NCBI GenBank assembly: GCA_017516785.1
Contig: JAFXAV010000049.1
Span: forward strand, 1-52,838
DNA: 52,838 nucleotides
Direction of reading: 5' to 3'
Source of the DNA: Oscillospiraceae bacterium
GTDB lineage: Bacteria > Bacillota_A > Clostridia > Oscillospirales > Oscillospiraceae
Shown: in pieces, positions 1-7,412 of the stretch
How positions within the stretch are numbered: the first letter of the stretch is position 1
Layout of the letters: each line of letters begins with the position of its first letter
Position numbers and translations under genes: made by a program
Notes under the pieces: generated by a model
Seen by the model: only the letters and a program-made list of their open reading frames with translations
The model's database searches: none
Told to the model about the DNA's origin: nothing

Positions 1-143
1 CTTTGGGGAGGGTGGCCGAGCGATAGCGAGGTCGGGAGAGGTTTCAGAAAAATGTACTGCATGCACCCCTCTTCCGTCACGGCTTACGCCGTGCCACCTT
101 CCCCAGAGGGGAAGGCTTTTTGTTAGCCAAACTGCAATTTATC
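1..143. repeat. Hairpin-rich intergenic repeat, left end of window
   Basis: This stretch has no gene. It holds two perfect small hairpins: CACGGC/GCCGTG with loop TTAC (78-93) and CCTTCCCC/GGGGAAGG with loop AGA (97-115). They are joined by GCCACCT and preceded by CTTCCGTC. The same architecture, with different but still complementary stem bases, occurs inverted at 52692-52735. The right edge CCAAACTGCAATTTATC (127-143) is the reverse complement of the edge found at 52651 and resembles those at 36271 and 36491. The left edge lies outside the window. Confidence 0.7.
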
Positions 144-204
144 TTCTTACTCCATTTAGTATATCCGAAAAAACCGCCCGATGCAAGCACCGGGCGGTTA
201 TCAA

Positions 205-1356
205 TTATCGTACAGACTTTGCGTACTCCGTGGGGGTGATGCCGAACTTCTCCTTAAACTGGCGGGAGAAATGGTGCACCGTGGAATACTGCAAGGCAGC
301 GGCGATCTCTGTGAAGTTCAGATCGTTTTCACGGATCATCTGCTTGCTCTCCTGGAGCTTGATGCGGCGGATATACTCACCGGGGGAAATCTGCAGATTC
401 TTGTGGAACAGAGCCGTCAGATAGCTGGGACTCACATCCACCTGCCTGGCCACCAGCGGCACGGACAGTTTCTCGCGAATGTGCGTGGAAATGAACTGCT
501 GGGCCTGGCGGACGATTTCATTTTCGCTGTGGACCGCATTGGAGGTCTGAAGCTTCGCACCGGTGGGAGACTCGGTCTGGCGCAGCAGCAGAAGCAGCAG
601 CATGTTCAACTGGGACAGGATCATGTCCTTGGAATAGGCATCCATCCGCTCCTGCTCCCGCAGCATCTGCTGCAGCAGGGAAACTGCCTGCTGGGGCGCA
701 GTATACTTCCGGTTTAGCAGAGGCTTCAGCTCATCGCCGGACAGATCGAAGGAAATGGTCACATAGCGGGGAGCCACACCAATGTCAGCATACTGCATGT
801 GCCACTGGTTGGGACCGTAAATGGCAATATCACCCTGCTTCAGCAGCAGGTCCTGGCCGTCAGCCACAGAGTGGAGGCTGCCTTGGTCCACATAGGTCAG
901 CTCCATCATGGGATGGGACTCGCCGGGGAATAGGAACCCCTGCTCCTTTTCGTGGTAGAAGAAGGTGTAAAGACCGTCCACCCGCATCCGGTGCTTCACC
1001 AGCAGGCTGTCGGTGGGCCGGGTACCGAGAGACTCGGGCCGGACGCCCGCAGCCATCTCCGCAGATGAAGCGCCCCGGAAAGCCGCCAGAGAGAACGTGA
1101 TGCCGCTCTTGACGCAGACAGGCTTATCCAGATAAAAATGATAGTAAGTCTCCCCATCGGAGGAAACTGACAGAATGGTCATACCGGTACCGCAGTTCAG
1201 CCAGACTTCCGACACGGCACGATATACAAGCGCATCGCCCTGATCCAGAGTGATGGTCTGGCGCTCTCCTTTATCGATGATCTTGGCAGCATGGGCCCGT
1301 TCCGGCAGAATGGTGCCGTAGCCCTGGAAACTGACCTGATTCAGATTGCGGATCAT
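205..1356 (-). CDS. AraC-family transcriptional regulator with cupin sensor domain
   Basis: A 383-residue DNA-binding regulator. The middle (about residues 145-200) has the shape of an AraC_binding cupin (SHPMMELTYVDQGS, then GDIAIYGPNQWHMQY). The C-terminal 100 residues carry the double helix-turn-helix, ending in the classic second helix HHFSRQFKEKFGITPTEYA. The first 130 residues are an extra N-terminal part that I do not recognise. The cupin probably senses a small molecule such as a sugar; the ligand and target are unknown and no obvious target gene lies beside it. The ATG is preceded by GGAGGAA. The promoter at 1408-1436 overlaps the obgE terminator. Confidence 0.9.
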   Translation of the reverse strand: MIRNLNQVSFQGYGTILPERAHAAKIIDKGERQTITLDQGDALVYRAVSEVWLNCGTGMTILSVSSDGETYYHFYLDKPVCVKSGITFSLAAFRGASSAEMAAGVRPESLGTRPTDSLLVKHRMRVDGLYTFFYHEKEQGFLFPGESHPMMELTYVDQGSLHSVADGQDLLLKQGDIAIYGPNQWHMQYADIGVAPRYVTISFDLSGDELKPLLNRKYTAPQQAVSLLQQMLREQERMDAYSKDMILSQLNMLLLLLLRQTESPTGAKLQTSNAVHSENEIVRQAQQFISTHIREKLSVPLVARQVDVSPSYLTALFHKNLQISPGEYIRRIKLQESKQMIRENDLNFTEIAAALQYSTVHHFSRQFKEKFGITPTEYAKSVR

Positions 1357-1380
1357 AATGGATTCCTCCGGAATAGAAAA

Positions 1381-1406
1381 GTGGGGCTACCTTCCGGTAA
1401 CCCCAC
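1381..1406 (-). terminator. Intrinsic terminator of obgE overlapping the araC-type promoter
   Basis: Read on the minus strand this is an 11-bp stem (GTGGGGTTACC with GGTAGCCCCAC, one G-U pair) with a GGAA tetraloop, followed by TTTTCT. It lies 62 bases after the obgE stop. The start point predicted from the -10 box at 1408-1413 falls near 1401, inside the 5' arm. Confidence 0.7.
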
Positions 1407-1407
1407 T

Positions 1408-1436
1408 ATTATACAATATCCAGTTGAAAATGGCAA
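1408..1436 (-). promoter_or_regulatory. SigA-type promoter of the AraC-family gene
   Basis: On the minus strand TTGCCA (1431-1436), a 17-base spacer, then TATAAT (1408-1413). It lies between the obgE stop codon and the terminator hairpin and points at the regulator gene. Confidence 0.75.
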
Positions 1437-1467
1437 TATTTTCTTACGAAACCTTACTAAACTTCCA

Positions 1468-2742
1468 TTATCGCTGATATTCGAACTGGAAATCATAAAT
1501 ATCAACGGTATCGCCGTCCTGAATGCCCATTTCCTCCAGGCGCTTGAACAAACCGCACTTGCGCAGCTGCAGGTCGAAGTAGTTGCGGGATTCATAATCG
1601 TCGAAGTTGATGTTCATGATCAGGCGCTCCAGCCAGGTACCGGTGATCAGCCAGGTGCTGCCCAGGTGATCGATTTCCAACTCAGTGGGATCACCTGCTT
1701 CCTCGATGACTTCCACGTATTCAGGCTCGTAGATGGTCACAGGAGGCAGATCCTTCAACTTTTCAGCCACAACACGCATCAGATTGCGGGTGCCCTGGGT
1801 AGTACCGGCGCTGATCTCGTACAGCTCGCAGCCGGCCTCTTCCACACGTTCGCGCAGGCGCTCCAGGTTGTCGGATTCAGGCATCAGCAGGTCCGTCTTG
1901 TTGGCGGCAACGATCATGGGACGGTTGCTCAGGTCAATGGAATAGTTCTCCAGTTCGGCACAGATGGCATCGAAGTCCTCCACAGGGTCACGGCCCTCGC
2001 TGCCGGAAACGTCGATGACATGAACCAACAGACGGCAGCGGTCGATGTGACGCAGGAAATCATGGCCCAGGCCGGCGCCCTCTGCTGCGCCCTCGATGAT
2101 ACCGGGGATGTCAGCCATGACGAAGGACACGCCCTCGTCAACATAGATGACGCCCAGGTTGGGGAACAGGGTGGTGAAGTGATAGTTGGCAATCTTGGGA
2201 CGGGCATTGGAAGTAACACTCAGCAGGGTGGACTTGCCAACGTTGGGGAAGCCAACCAGACCCACGTCGGCCAGCAGCTTCAGCTCCAGAACGATATCCC
2301 GCTCCTGGCCCTTGATGCCAGCCTTGGCGAAACGGGGAACCTGACGGGTAGCGGTGGCGAAATGGGAGTTGCCCCAGCCGCCGCGGCCGCCCTTGGCGAT
2401 GATGAAATCCTCGCCGGTGGACATGTCCACGATGATCGCATTGGTTTCTGCATCCCGGACAACGGTACCACGGGGAACCTGAATGATCAAAGGCTCGCCC
2501 CGCTTGCCGGCCATCTTACGGGGCTGGCCGTTGGCACCGGACTGGGCGGCGTACTTGCGCTTATATCGGAAGTCCAGCAGGGTGGTCATATTGTCATTGA
2601 CACGCAGGATGACGCTACCGCCGTGACCGCCGTCGCCGCCGTCAGGGCCGCCTGCGGCCACATATTTTTCACGGTGGAAAGCAACAGCGCCGTCGCCGCC
2701 CTTACCGCCGCAAACGGTAATTCGAACTTTATCCACAAACAT
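1468..2742 (-). CDS. obgE: GTPase ObgE/CgtA
   Basis: A conserved ribosome-associated GTPase of 424 residues, involved in 50S maturation and stress control. The glycine-rich Obg fold covers residues 1-158 (KGGDGAVAF, GGPDGGDGGHGG). The G domain has G1 GFPNVGKS at 164-171, G3 DIPG at 211-214 and NKTD at 281-284. The C-terminal OCT domain (about 335-424) ends in DTVDIYDFQFEYQR. Start ATG follows AAGGAGG. It lies downstream of rplU-prp-rpmA in the order usual for Firmicutes, but a strong terminator after rpmA suggests partly independent expression. Confidence 0.98.
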   Translation of the reverse strand: MFVDKVRITVCGGKGGDGAVAFHREKYVAAGGPDGGDGGHGGSVILRVNDNMTTLLDFRYKRKYAAQSGANGQPRKMAGKRGEPLIIQVPRGTVVRDAETNAIIVDMSTGEDFIIAKGGRGGWGNSHFATATRQVPRFAKAGIKGQERDIVLELKLLADVGLVGFPNVGKSTLLSVTSNARPKIANYHFTTLFPNLGVIYVDEGVSFVMADIPGIIEGAAEGAGLGHDFLRHIDRCRLLVHVIDVSGSEGRDPVEDFDAICAELENYSIDLSNRPMIVAANKTDLLMPESDNLERLRERVEEAGCELYEISAGTTQGTRNLMRVVAEKLKDLPPVTIYEPEYVEVIEEAGDPTELEIDHLGSTWLITGTWLERLIMNINFDDYESRNYFDLQLRKCGLFKRLEEMGIQDGDTVDIYDFQFEYQR

Positions 2743-2831
2743 AGGAATAACCTCCTTGTGTTGAAATCAAAATTGACACTTGAAAACGTGGGCACATACT
2801 CCCCCATTTTCAATTATCAATTTTACATGAA

Positions 2832-2869
2832 AAAAGGGGCTGTTGCAAGCCTTAGTTTGCAACAGCCCT
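2832..2869 (-). terminator. Terminator after rpmA
   Basis: On the minus strand GGGCTGTTGCAA pairs with TTGCAACAGCCC around a 6-7 base loop, followed by a run of T. It separates rpmA from obgE. Confidence 0.8.
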
Positions 2870-2893
2870 TTGCAATCATACTCGAAACGTCGA

Positions 2894-3175
2894 TTACTGC
2901 TCAGCGTAAACGGAGCACTGACGACGATCCTTGCCCTTGCGCTCGAACTTGACGGTACCGTCAACCAGAGCAAACAGGGTGTCATCCTTGCCGATACCAA
3001 CGTTGACACCGGGATGGATGTGGGTGCCTCTCTGGCGAACCAGAATGTTGCCGGCCAGAACGAACTGACCGTCAGCGCGCTTGACGCCCAGACGCTTTGC
3101 CTCGGAATCACGGCCGTTCTTGGTGGAGCCGCCGCCCTTATGGTGAGCAAAGAACTGAATACCAATCTTCAGCAT
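2894..3175 (-). CDS. rpmA: 50S ribosomal protein L27 with cleavable N-terminal extension
   Basis: A 93-residue L27 of the large ribosomal subunit, near the peptidyl-transferase centre. The body [24 protein letters not shown] is split here in description only: [15 protein letters not shown] is the family signature. The N-terminus [16 protein letters not shown] matches the Firmicutes extension that the protease Prp removes after the FF pair (predicted cut between F9 and A10). The protease gene lies immediately upstream, four bases away, so substrate and protease are co-transcribed. Confidence 0.98.
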   Translation of the reverse strand: MLKIGIQFFAHHKGGGSTKNGRDSEAKRLGVKRADGQFVLAGNILVRQRGTHIHPGVNVGIGKDDTLFALVDGTVKFERKGKDRRQCSVYAEQ

Positions 3176-3179
3176 GGTG

Positions 3180-3503
3180 TTACACCTCCAAAACTTCGAT
3201 AAAATCAGGATAATCCTCCTGCAGACTGATCAGAGTGACCATCATGCCGGCGAGAACCGCCTGGACAGTGTCCTCTTCGTCGCAGGATGCGGGGAGGGTC
3301 AGGGTAATGCGAGCCTGCTCGTCCTTGACCCGAACCTTGGCCTTTGCGCCGCACACCTCATTGATGGTGGCTTCGGCCATGGTGACAACAGCGGAGATTG
3401 CGGCACAGACAATGTCGGAGCCGGCTTCTGCATAGCCGCTGTGTCCGGAGACGGAGAATCCGGTGATTCTCTCACCCTCCAGGAAAAATTCGCATCTAGT
3501 CAT
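3180..3503 (-). CDS. prp: Ribosomal-processing cysteine protease Prp
   Basis: A 107-residue protease of the Prp (YsxB) family, known in staphylococci to trim the N-terminal extension of L27. The catalytic pair is visible as His21 in [11 protein letters not shown] and Cys33 in IVCAAISAV. Length and position between rplU and rpmA are typical. Its presence agrees with the cleavable L27 extension seen next door. Confidence 0.95.
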   Translation of the reverse strand: MTRCEFFLEGERITGFSVSGHSGYAEAGSDIVCAAISAVVTMAEATINEVCGAKAKVRVKDEQARITLTLPASCDEEDTVQAVLAGMMVTLISLQEDYPDFIEVLEV

Positions 3504-3511
3504 AGTTTCTA

Positions 3512-3823
3512 TTACAGAGCGATCTTGGTGATTTCCACCTTGGTGTAAGGCTGACGATGGCCCATCTTCTTCTTCTCGTTCTTCTTGGCCTTGTACTTGA
3601 AGACAACGATCTTCTTTGCCTTGCCATTCTTAACGACCTTAGCCTCGACAGCGGCGCCTTCGACCACGGGAGCACCGATCTTGGTGTTCTCGCCGTCCAG
3701 GACAGCCAGGACCTGGTCAAACTTGACGGTCTCCTCTGCCTCAGCATTCAGCTTCTCGATGTACAGGACATCACCCTCGGAAACGGTGTACTGCTTGCCA
3801 CCGGTAACGATAACTGCTTTCAT
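3512..3823 (-). CDS. rplU: 50S ribosomal protein L21
   Basis: A 103-residue L21 ([12 protein letters not shown] at the start, [14 protein letters not shown] at the end), a 23S rRNA-binding protein. An ATG two codons upstream (3829) sits only a few bases from the AGGTGA ribosome-binding site, so the second ATG at 3823 is preferred; it also gives the usual family length and N-terminus. First gene of the rplU-prp-rpmA operon. Confidence 0.97.
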   Translation of the reverse strand: MKAVIVTGGKQYTVSEGDVLYIEKLNAEAEETVKFDQVLAVLDGENTKIGAPVVEGAAVEAKVVKNGKAKKIVVFKYKAKKNEKKKMGHRQPYTKVEITKIAL

Positions 3824-3829
3824 TCTCAT

Positions 3830-3908
3830 TTCACCTACTTTATTTTGTGTAGTCTCGCTCTAAAGGCGGGTGTTTTTGACGCACCAACTTTAGCCCCTTC
3901 GATGCGGC
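3830..3908 (-). ncRNA. Candidate L21 leader (autoregulatory 5' UTR)
   Basis: About 80 bases of leader lie between the predicted start point near 3908 and rplU. Structured L21 leaders occur at this place in many Firmicutes and are thought to bind L21. I see short complementary segments (for example GCCGCATCGAAGGGGC) but did not fold the region, so the assignment rests mostly on position. Confidence 0.5.
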
Positions 3909-3914
3909 TCGATT

Positions 3915-3943
3915 ATTTTAGCATTGCCATAACAAATTGTCAA
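3915..3943 (-). promoter_or_regulatory. Promoter of the rplU-prp-rpmA operon
   Basis: On the minus strand TTGACA (3938-3943), a 17-base spacer and TAAAAT (3915-3920), a near-consensus SigA promoter that fits a ribosomal protein operon. Confidence 0.85.
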
Positions 3944-4015
3944 GAACTTTTTCACAGTTTTTCTTGCGTTTTTTTCAGGATTTTGATATACTCTCTGTGC
4001 AAAGGAGTGGTGAAT

Positions 4016-4369
4016 ATGAAGAGTCGATACTGGGTCGCCCTGGTGGCTTCCATACTTTTTGTTTGCATCGCCGCGAGCCTGCTTCTGATGGGCGGTTCCC
4101 CTGCCGGAAGAGCCCAAATCACCAGCGAAGGAAAGGTCATAAAAACTGTGGATCTTGCCATTGACCAGGAGTTCACCGTCAGCACCGAAACCGGCACCAA
4201 CACCATCACCGTTCGGGACGGCAAAATCGCCGTGACGGAAGCCAACTGCCCGGACCACTACTGCATGGACCGGGGCTTCTGCAATTCCGACACCCAGATC
4301 GTGTGCCTGCCGAACCGCCTCGTCATCACCTTCCTGGATGAGGAAATCATCGACGGCGTGGCTGGATAA
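4016..4369 (+). CDS. NusG domain II-containing small membrane-anchored protein
   Basis: A 117-residue protein with one N-terminal membrane segment (about residues 6-25) and an outward NusG domain II (KOW-like barrel) of the type seen in many Clostridia. A Cys-rich stretch CPDHYCMDRGFCNS is typical of this family. The function is unknown; it is not the transcription factor NusG, lacking the NGN domain. The start ATG follows AAAGGAGTGG; a longer reading frame upstream runs antisense to rplU and is not used. Confidence 0.85.
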   Translation: MKSRYWVALVASILFVCIAASLLLMGGSPAGRAQITSEGKVIKTVDLAIDQEFTVSTETGTNTITVRDGKIAVTEANCPDHYCMDRGFCNSDTQIVCLPNRLVITFLDEEIIDGVAG

Positions 4370-4398
4370 AAAATTTTTAAAATTTTCGAAAATAGTGC

Positions 4399-4427
4399 TT
4401 GACAAAACCCGACATGGTATGTATAAT
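4399..4427 (+). promoter_or_regulatory. Perfect consensus promoter of the tRNA-Val pair
   Basis: TTGACA (4399-4404), 17 bases, TATAAT (4422-4427): an exact SigA consensus, 32 bases before the first tRNA. Confidence 0.9.
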
Positions 4428-4459
4428 AAGCCACGTGCCTCGGCGAGAGGCGAAGTGAT

Positions 4460-4536
4460 GGACGATTAGCTCAGCTGGCTAGAGCATCCGCTTGACGTGC
4501 GGAAGGTCATAGGTTCGAGTCCTATATCGTCCACCA
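4460..4536 (+). tRNA. tRNA-Val (anticodon GAC), copy 1
   Basis: A 77-base cloverleaf. The acceptor arms GGACGAT and ATCGTCC pair fully, and the discriminator A and CCA are encoded. The anticodon stem TCCGC/GCGGA encloses loop TTGACGT, giving anticodon GAC. The T arm contains GGTTCGAGTCC. Confidence 0.95.
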
Positions 4537-4556
4537 TACATCTTAAATATTGAGTT

Positions 4557-4633
4557 GGACGATTAGCTCAGCTGGCTAGAGCATCCGCTTGACGTGCGGA
4601 AGGTCATAGGTTCGAGTCCTATATCGTCCACCA
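4557..4633 (+). tRNA. tRNA-Val (anticodon GAC), copy 2
   Basis: Identical to copy 1 over all 77 bases, 20 bases downstream, with CCA encoded. The pair shares one promoter and one terminator (4641-4673), which points to recent tandem duplication. Confidence 0.95.
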
Positions 4634-4640
4634 AAAAGAA

Positions 4641-4673
4641 AACACACCATGCAAATGGTGTGTTTTTCTTTTT
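4641..4673 (+). terminator. Terminator of the tRNA-Val operon
   Basis: Stem ACACACCAT/ATGGTGTGT with loop GCAA, followed by TTTTCTTTTT. Confidence 0.85.
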
Positions 4674-4684
4674 ATTTTGATAAG

Positions 4685-4945
4685 ATTAGGACTCGAACCC
4701 ATCTAAACGCAACATGCCGGTGGCATGTTGCTCGCGAGGGTGGTGCTCCGCGCAGCGAATAAAAAACCAATGATTGCCAGTGGCAATCACACATTAATAT
4801 CCGACCGAGCGACACATTAATTTTTGTTCCACCGGAACAAAAATGCAACTCGAGTCCTATATCGGCGTATTGATACACGCCGAATGGTGTGTTTTTCTTT
4901 TTGTCTGGAATTCACGTTTTAGCCTTGAACCCACCTAGATGCAAC
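4685..4945. repeat. Decayed tRNA-Val duplicate and triloop hairpin array
   Basis: This stretch has no gene. CGAGTCCTATATCG (4851-4864) repeats the tRNA 3' end at 4613-4626, and AATGGTGTGTTTTTCTTTTT (4883-4902) repeats the terminator half at 4654-4673. A GAACCCA-CTA-GCAACA motif also occurs twice (about 4690-4712 and 4926-4945). Between them are three perfect hairpins with three-base loops: GCAACATGCC (loop GGT), TGATTGCC (loop AGT) and ATTTTTGTTCC (loop ACC). The remaining bases up to 4978 hold nothing I can name. Confidence 0.7.
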
Positions 4946-4978
4946 AGGGTGCAATTTTCTAAGGATAGACTTACCTAA

Positions 4979-5584
4979 TCAGTAACTGTAGTTCCTGTGT
5001 TTGTCAACTCGATATTTCAATACTTCCAGATGCAAAAAATCCTCTGGCTCAAACTGATGATCCTCGGTGTTGCATTCCAGCATGACCCTTTTCAGGTTCT
5101 CGCAGTCTTTCAGTGGCCCAAGTGACTTTACAGTATATTTGCGATCCATCGTGCCAAACAGCAGAACTTCCTCCAGTGAAGGCGCGCTGGGAAGAGGAGA
5201 TAAATCGTAACACATTTTCTTACTAGCAGACATAAAAATACCCTTTAGACTATGATTATTGTTCATATTCCAGAAAGATTTTGCTGCTCGCATATTGTAA
5301 AAGAGCAGATACTCCACATTTTGAAGTTTTCCCAAAGCAGACAAGTCCTTTACCAGTGTGTTTTGGAAAAAATAGATCGACTTGAAGCGGTCTCCGTATT
5401 CCGAAACAAACTTATCGAACTCCGACTGTGTTAAATTGCTTACCTGAACATGAGATACATTCTGATGAAACTGCATTTCCTTGTCCACGTCCGCGAAATG
5501 CGTAAGCGGACTTTTGGAAAAAGAAATTGTCTCTTCAGAACTATACACTCTGCCAGAATACAGCTGTGTCTTAAACTCGCTCAT
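4979..5584 (-). CDS. Leucine-rich-repeat-like protein, function unknown
   Basis: A 201-residue soluble protein without signal peptide or membrane segment. Several lines have leucine-rich periodicity (LVKDLSALGKLQNVEYLLFYN; LPSAPSLEEVLLFG; LGPLKDCENLKRVMLEC), so an irregular LRR solenoid is likely. A ribosome-binding site AGGAGA precedes the ATG. Its base composition looks more A+T-rich than its neighbours and it stands alone beside the tRNA array, which may mean acquisition by transfer; I infer no function. Confidence 0.7.
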   Translation of the reverse strand: MSEFKTQLYSGRVYSSEETISFSKSPLTHFADVDKEMQFHQNVSHVQVSNLTQSEFDKFVSEYGDRFKSIYFFQNTLVKDLSALGKLQNVEYLLFYNMRAAKSFWNMNNNHSLKGIFMSASKKMCYDLSPLPSAPSLEEVLLFGTMDRKYTVKSLGPLKDCENLKRVMLECNTEDHQFEPEDFLHLEVLKYRVDKHRNYSY

Positions 5585-5766
5585 TCCTGATTCTCCTGCA
5601 GTTCATTTTGACCTTGTTCTTTGAAATTAATATACCACTGAATCTCAGGTAAATCCACCCAAACTTTAGCAATTCAATAGTGAAGCAACTTATACCACCG
5701 AAAAGCACATTTTCTCGCCATCGGCACCTGCCGGTGGTGTTTTTTTCTTTCCCAATCATGTAAAAG

Positions 5767-5795
5767 TTGACAACCCCATGCAAAAAGTTTACAAT
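5767..5795 (+). promoter_or_regulatory. Promoter of metY
   Basis: TTGACA (5767-5772), 17 bases, TACAAT (5790-5795). The leader to the ATG at 5829 is only about 26 bases, too short for a riboswitch. Confidence 0.85.
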
Positions 5796-5828
5796 GTACA
5801 GTAAATTCTAAACATGAGGTGACCCATT

Positions 5829-7115
5829 ATGGATTCCAAGCTCCGCCCCGAAACCCTGTGCATTCAGGCAGGCTACACCCCCGGCAACGGTGAACCCCGC
5901 CAGATCCCCATCATTCAGAGCACTACCTTCAAGTATGCTACCTCTGAAGACATGGGCAAGCTCTTCGACCTGGAAGCCGAAGGCTATTTCTACTCCCGTC
6001 TGGCTAACCCCACCTGCGACTATGTGGCTGCCAAGATCTGCGCTCTGGAAGGCGGCTCCGCTGCCATGCTGACCAGCTCCGGCCAGGCTGCCAACTTCTT
6101 CTCCGTCTTCAATATCGCGGGCTGCGGCGACCATGTCATCTCCACCACCGCCATCTACGGCGGCACCTTCAACCTGTTCTCCGTCACCATGAAGCGCATG
6201 GGCATCGAGTTCACTTTCGTGGATCCCGACTGCACTGAGGAAGAACTGAACGCCGCTTTCCGGCCCAACACCAAGGCCGTCTTCGGCGAGACCATCGCAA
6301 ATCCCGCCCTGACCGTTCTGGACATTGAGAAGTTTGCCAAGGCCGCCCATGAGCACGGCGTTCCCCTGATCGTGGACAACACCTTCGCCACCCCCGTCAA
6401 CTGCCGTCCCTTCGAGTGGGGCGCTGATATCGTCACCCATTCCACTACCAAGTACATGGACGGCCATGCCTCCGCTGTTGGCGGCGTCATCGTGGACTCC
6501 GGCAAGTTCGACTGGAATGCCCATGCCGACAAGTTCCCTGGCCTCACCACCCCCGACGACAGCTACCACGGTGTCACTTACACCGAGCGCTTCGGCCTCG
6601 GCGGCGCTTTCATCACCAAGTGCACCGCTCAGCTGATGCGTGACTTCGGCTGCGGTCAGTCCCCCCAGAGCGCTTTCATCCTGAATCTGGGCCTGGAGAG
6701 CCTGCCCTTCCGCATGAAGCAGCACTGTTCCAACGCCCTGACCATTGCCAAGTACCTGAAGGGCCACGAAAAAGTCAAGTGGGTCAAGTACTGCGATCTG
6801 GAAGGCGACAAATACTATGAGCTGGCTCAGAAGTACCTGCCCAATGGTTCCTGCGGTGTCATCTCCTTTGGCCTGAACGGTGGACGCAAAGCTGCGGAAA
6901 CCTTCATGAAGCACCTGAAGCTGGGTTCCATCGAGACTCATGTGGCAGACTCCCGCACCTGCTGCCTCCATCCCGCTTCCGCCACCCACCGCCAGATGAC
7001 CGACGAGCAGCTGGACGCTGCCGGTGTCGGCGCAGACCTGATCCGCTTCAGCTGCGGTCTGGAAAACGTCCAGGATCTGCTGGAAGACATCGCCCAGGCT
7101 CTGGAAAACGTATAA
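5829..7115 (+). CDS. metY: O-acetylhomoserine sulfhydrylase (aminocarboxypropyltransferase)
   Basis: A 428-residue pyridoxal-phosphate enzyme of the Cys/Met metabolism family. It makes homocysteine from O-acetylhomoserine and sulfide, and often has O-acetylserine activity as well. The N-terminus RPETLCIQAGYTPGNGEPRQIPI and the insert around 225-245 (FPGLTTPDDSYHGVTY) are typical of MetY. The PLP lysine is Lys208 in THSTTKYMDGH. The C-terminus FSCGLENVQDLLEDIAQAL is standard. It is monocistronic, with its own promoter and a terminator at 7123. Confidence 0.95.
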   Translation: MDSKLRPETLCIQAGYTPGNGEPRQIPIIQSTTFKYATSEDMGKLFDLEAEGYFYSRLANPTCDYVAAKICALEGGSAAMLTSSGQAANFFSVFNIAGCGDHVISTTAIYGGTFNLFSVTMKRMGIEFTFVDPDCTEEELNAAFRPNTKAVFGETIANPALTVLDIEKFAKAAHEHGVPLIVDNTFATPVNCRPFEWGADIVTHSTTKYMDGHASAVGGVIVDSGKFDWNAHADKFPGLTTPDDSYHGVTYTERFGLGGAFITKCTAQLMRDFGCGQSPQSAFILNLGLESLPFRMKQHCSNALTIAKYLKGHEKVKWVKYCDLEGDKYYELAQKYLPNGSCGVISFGLNGGRKAAETFMKHLKLGSIETHVADSRTCCLHPASATHRQMTDEQLDAAGVGADLIRFSCGLENVQDLLEDIAQALENV

Positions 7116-7122
7116 ACATTTC

Positions 7123-7153
7123 AAAAGCCACACCCAAACCGGGTGTGGCTTTA
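7123..7153 (+). terminator. Terminator of metY (copy 1 of a repeated stem)
   Basis: AAAGCCACACCC/GGGTGTGGCTTT around a short loop, followed by a T-rich tract. The same stem recurs at 7732-7760. Confidence 0.8.
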
Positions 7154-7155
7154 CT

Positions 7156-7359
7156 TTACTTATTTACAGAAGCTGCAGAACGAGGGCAATTCGCATCTTT
7201 GCACGATTGACATTCTGATTCATCATAGTCTTCCAAACAGCACATCATATCGTCACACTCATCGCAGCAGCATTCCACATCTTTATGCAGTCCATTGCCC
7301 GGACAGTCCCGCCCCATTCTTCCCGGAATCAGAATTGTCCCCGTACAATCAATAATCAT
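7156..7359 (-). CDS. Cysteine-rich mini-protein, function unknown
   Basis: A 67-residue acidic protein starting MIIDCTGT, with 11 cysteines. Most are in a dense block with acidic residues (VECCCDECDDMMCCLEDYDESECQSCKDANC), which suggests metal binding; that is inference. AGGGTGG five bases before the ATG at 7359 decides this start over an ATG at 7380. A strong minus-strand promoter (7413-7441) supports it as a real gene. It diverges from the HTH gene at 7472 and shares a palindrome with it. Confidence 0.65.
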   Translation of the reverse strand: MIIDCTGTILIPGRMGRDCPGNGLHKDVECCCDECDDMMCCLEDYDESECQSCKDANCPRSAASVNK

Positions 7360-7382
7360 ACGCTCCACCCTAAATCTCATCT

Positions 7383-7401
7383 TGACATTTAGTGAATGTC
7401 A
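7383..7401. promoter_or_regulatory. Candidate operator palindrome
   Basis: TGACATT-TAGTG-AATGTCA is a perfect 7-bp inverted repeat just downstream of the predicted start point of the cysteine-rich gene. The half site TGAATGTC recurs at 7446-7453, beside the -35 box. This is a plausible operator for the adjacent HTH protein (inference). Confidence 0.6.
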
Positions 7402-7412
7402 TTTCGAACACC

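Noticed and set aside
1291..2952. A 553-codon open frame on the plus strand opposite obgE
   Set aside because: It mirrors obgE, an unmistakable gene. Long antisense frames arise here from the G/C-rich third positions. The same applies to the long frames opposite metY, kdgK, uxaC, the MATE gene and the MFS gene.
4685..4945. CRISPR array
   Set aside because: The hairpin stems are not repeats of one another and no regular spacers or cas genes are present.
5585..5828. SAM or T-box riboswitch before metY
   Set aside because: The promoter at 5767-5795 leaves a leader of only about 26 bases, and no SAM-I core elements are visible. The upstream CACC/GGTG hairpin with a T run precedes the promoter.
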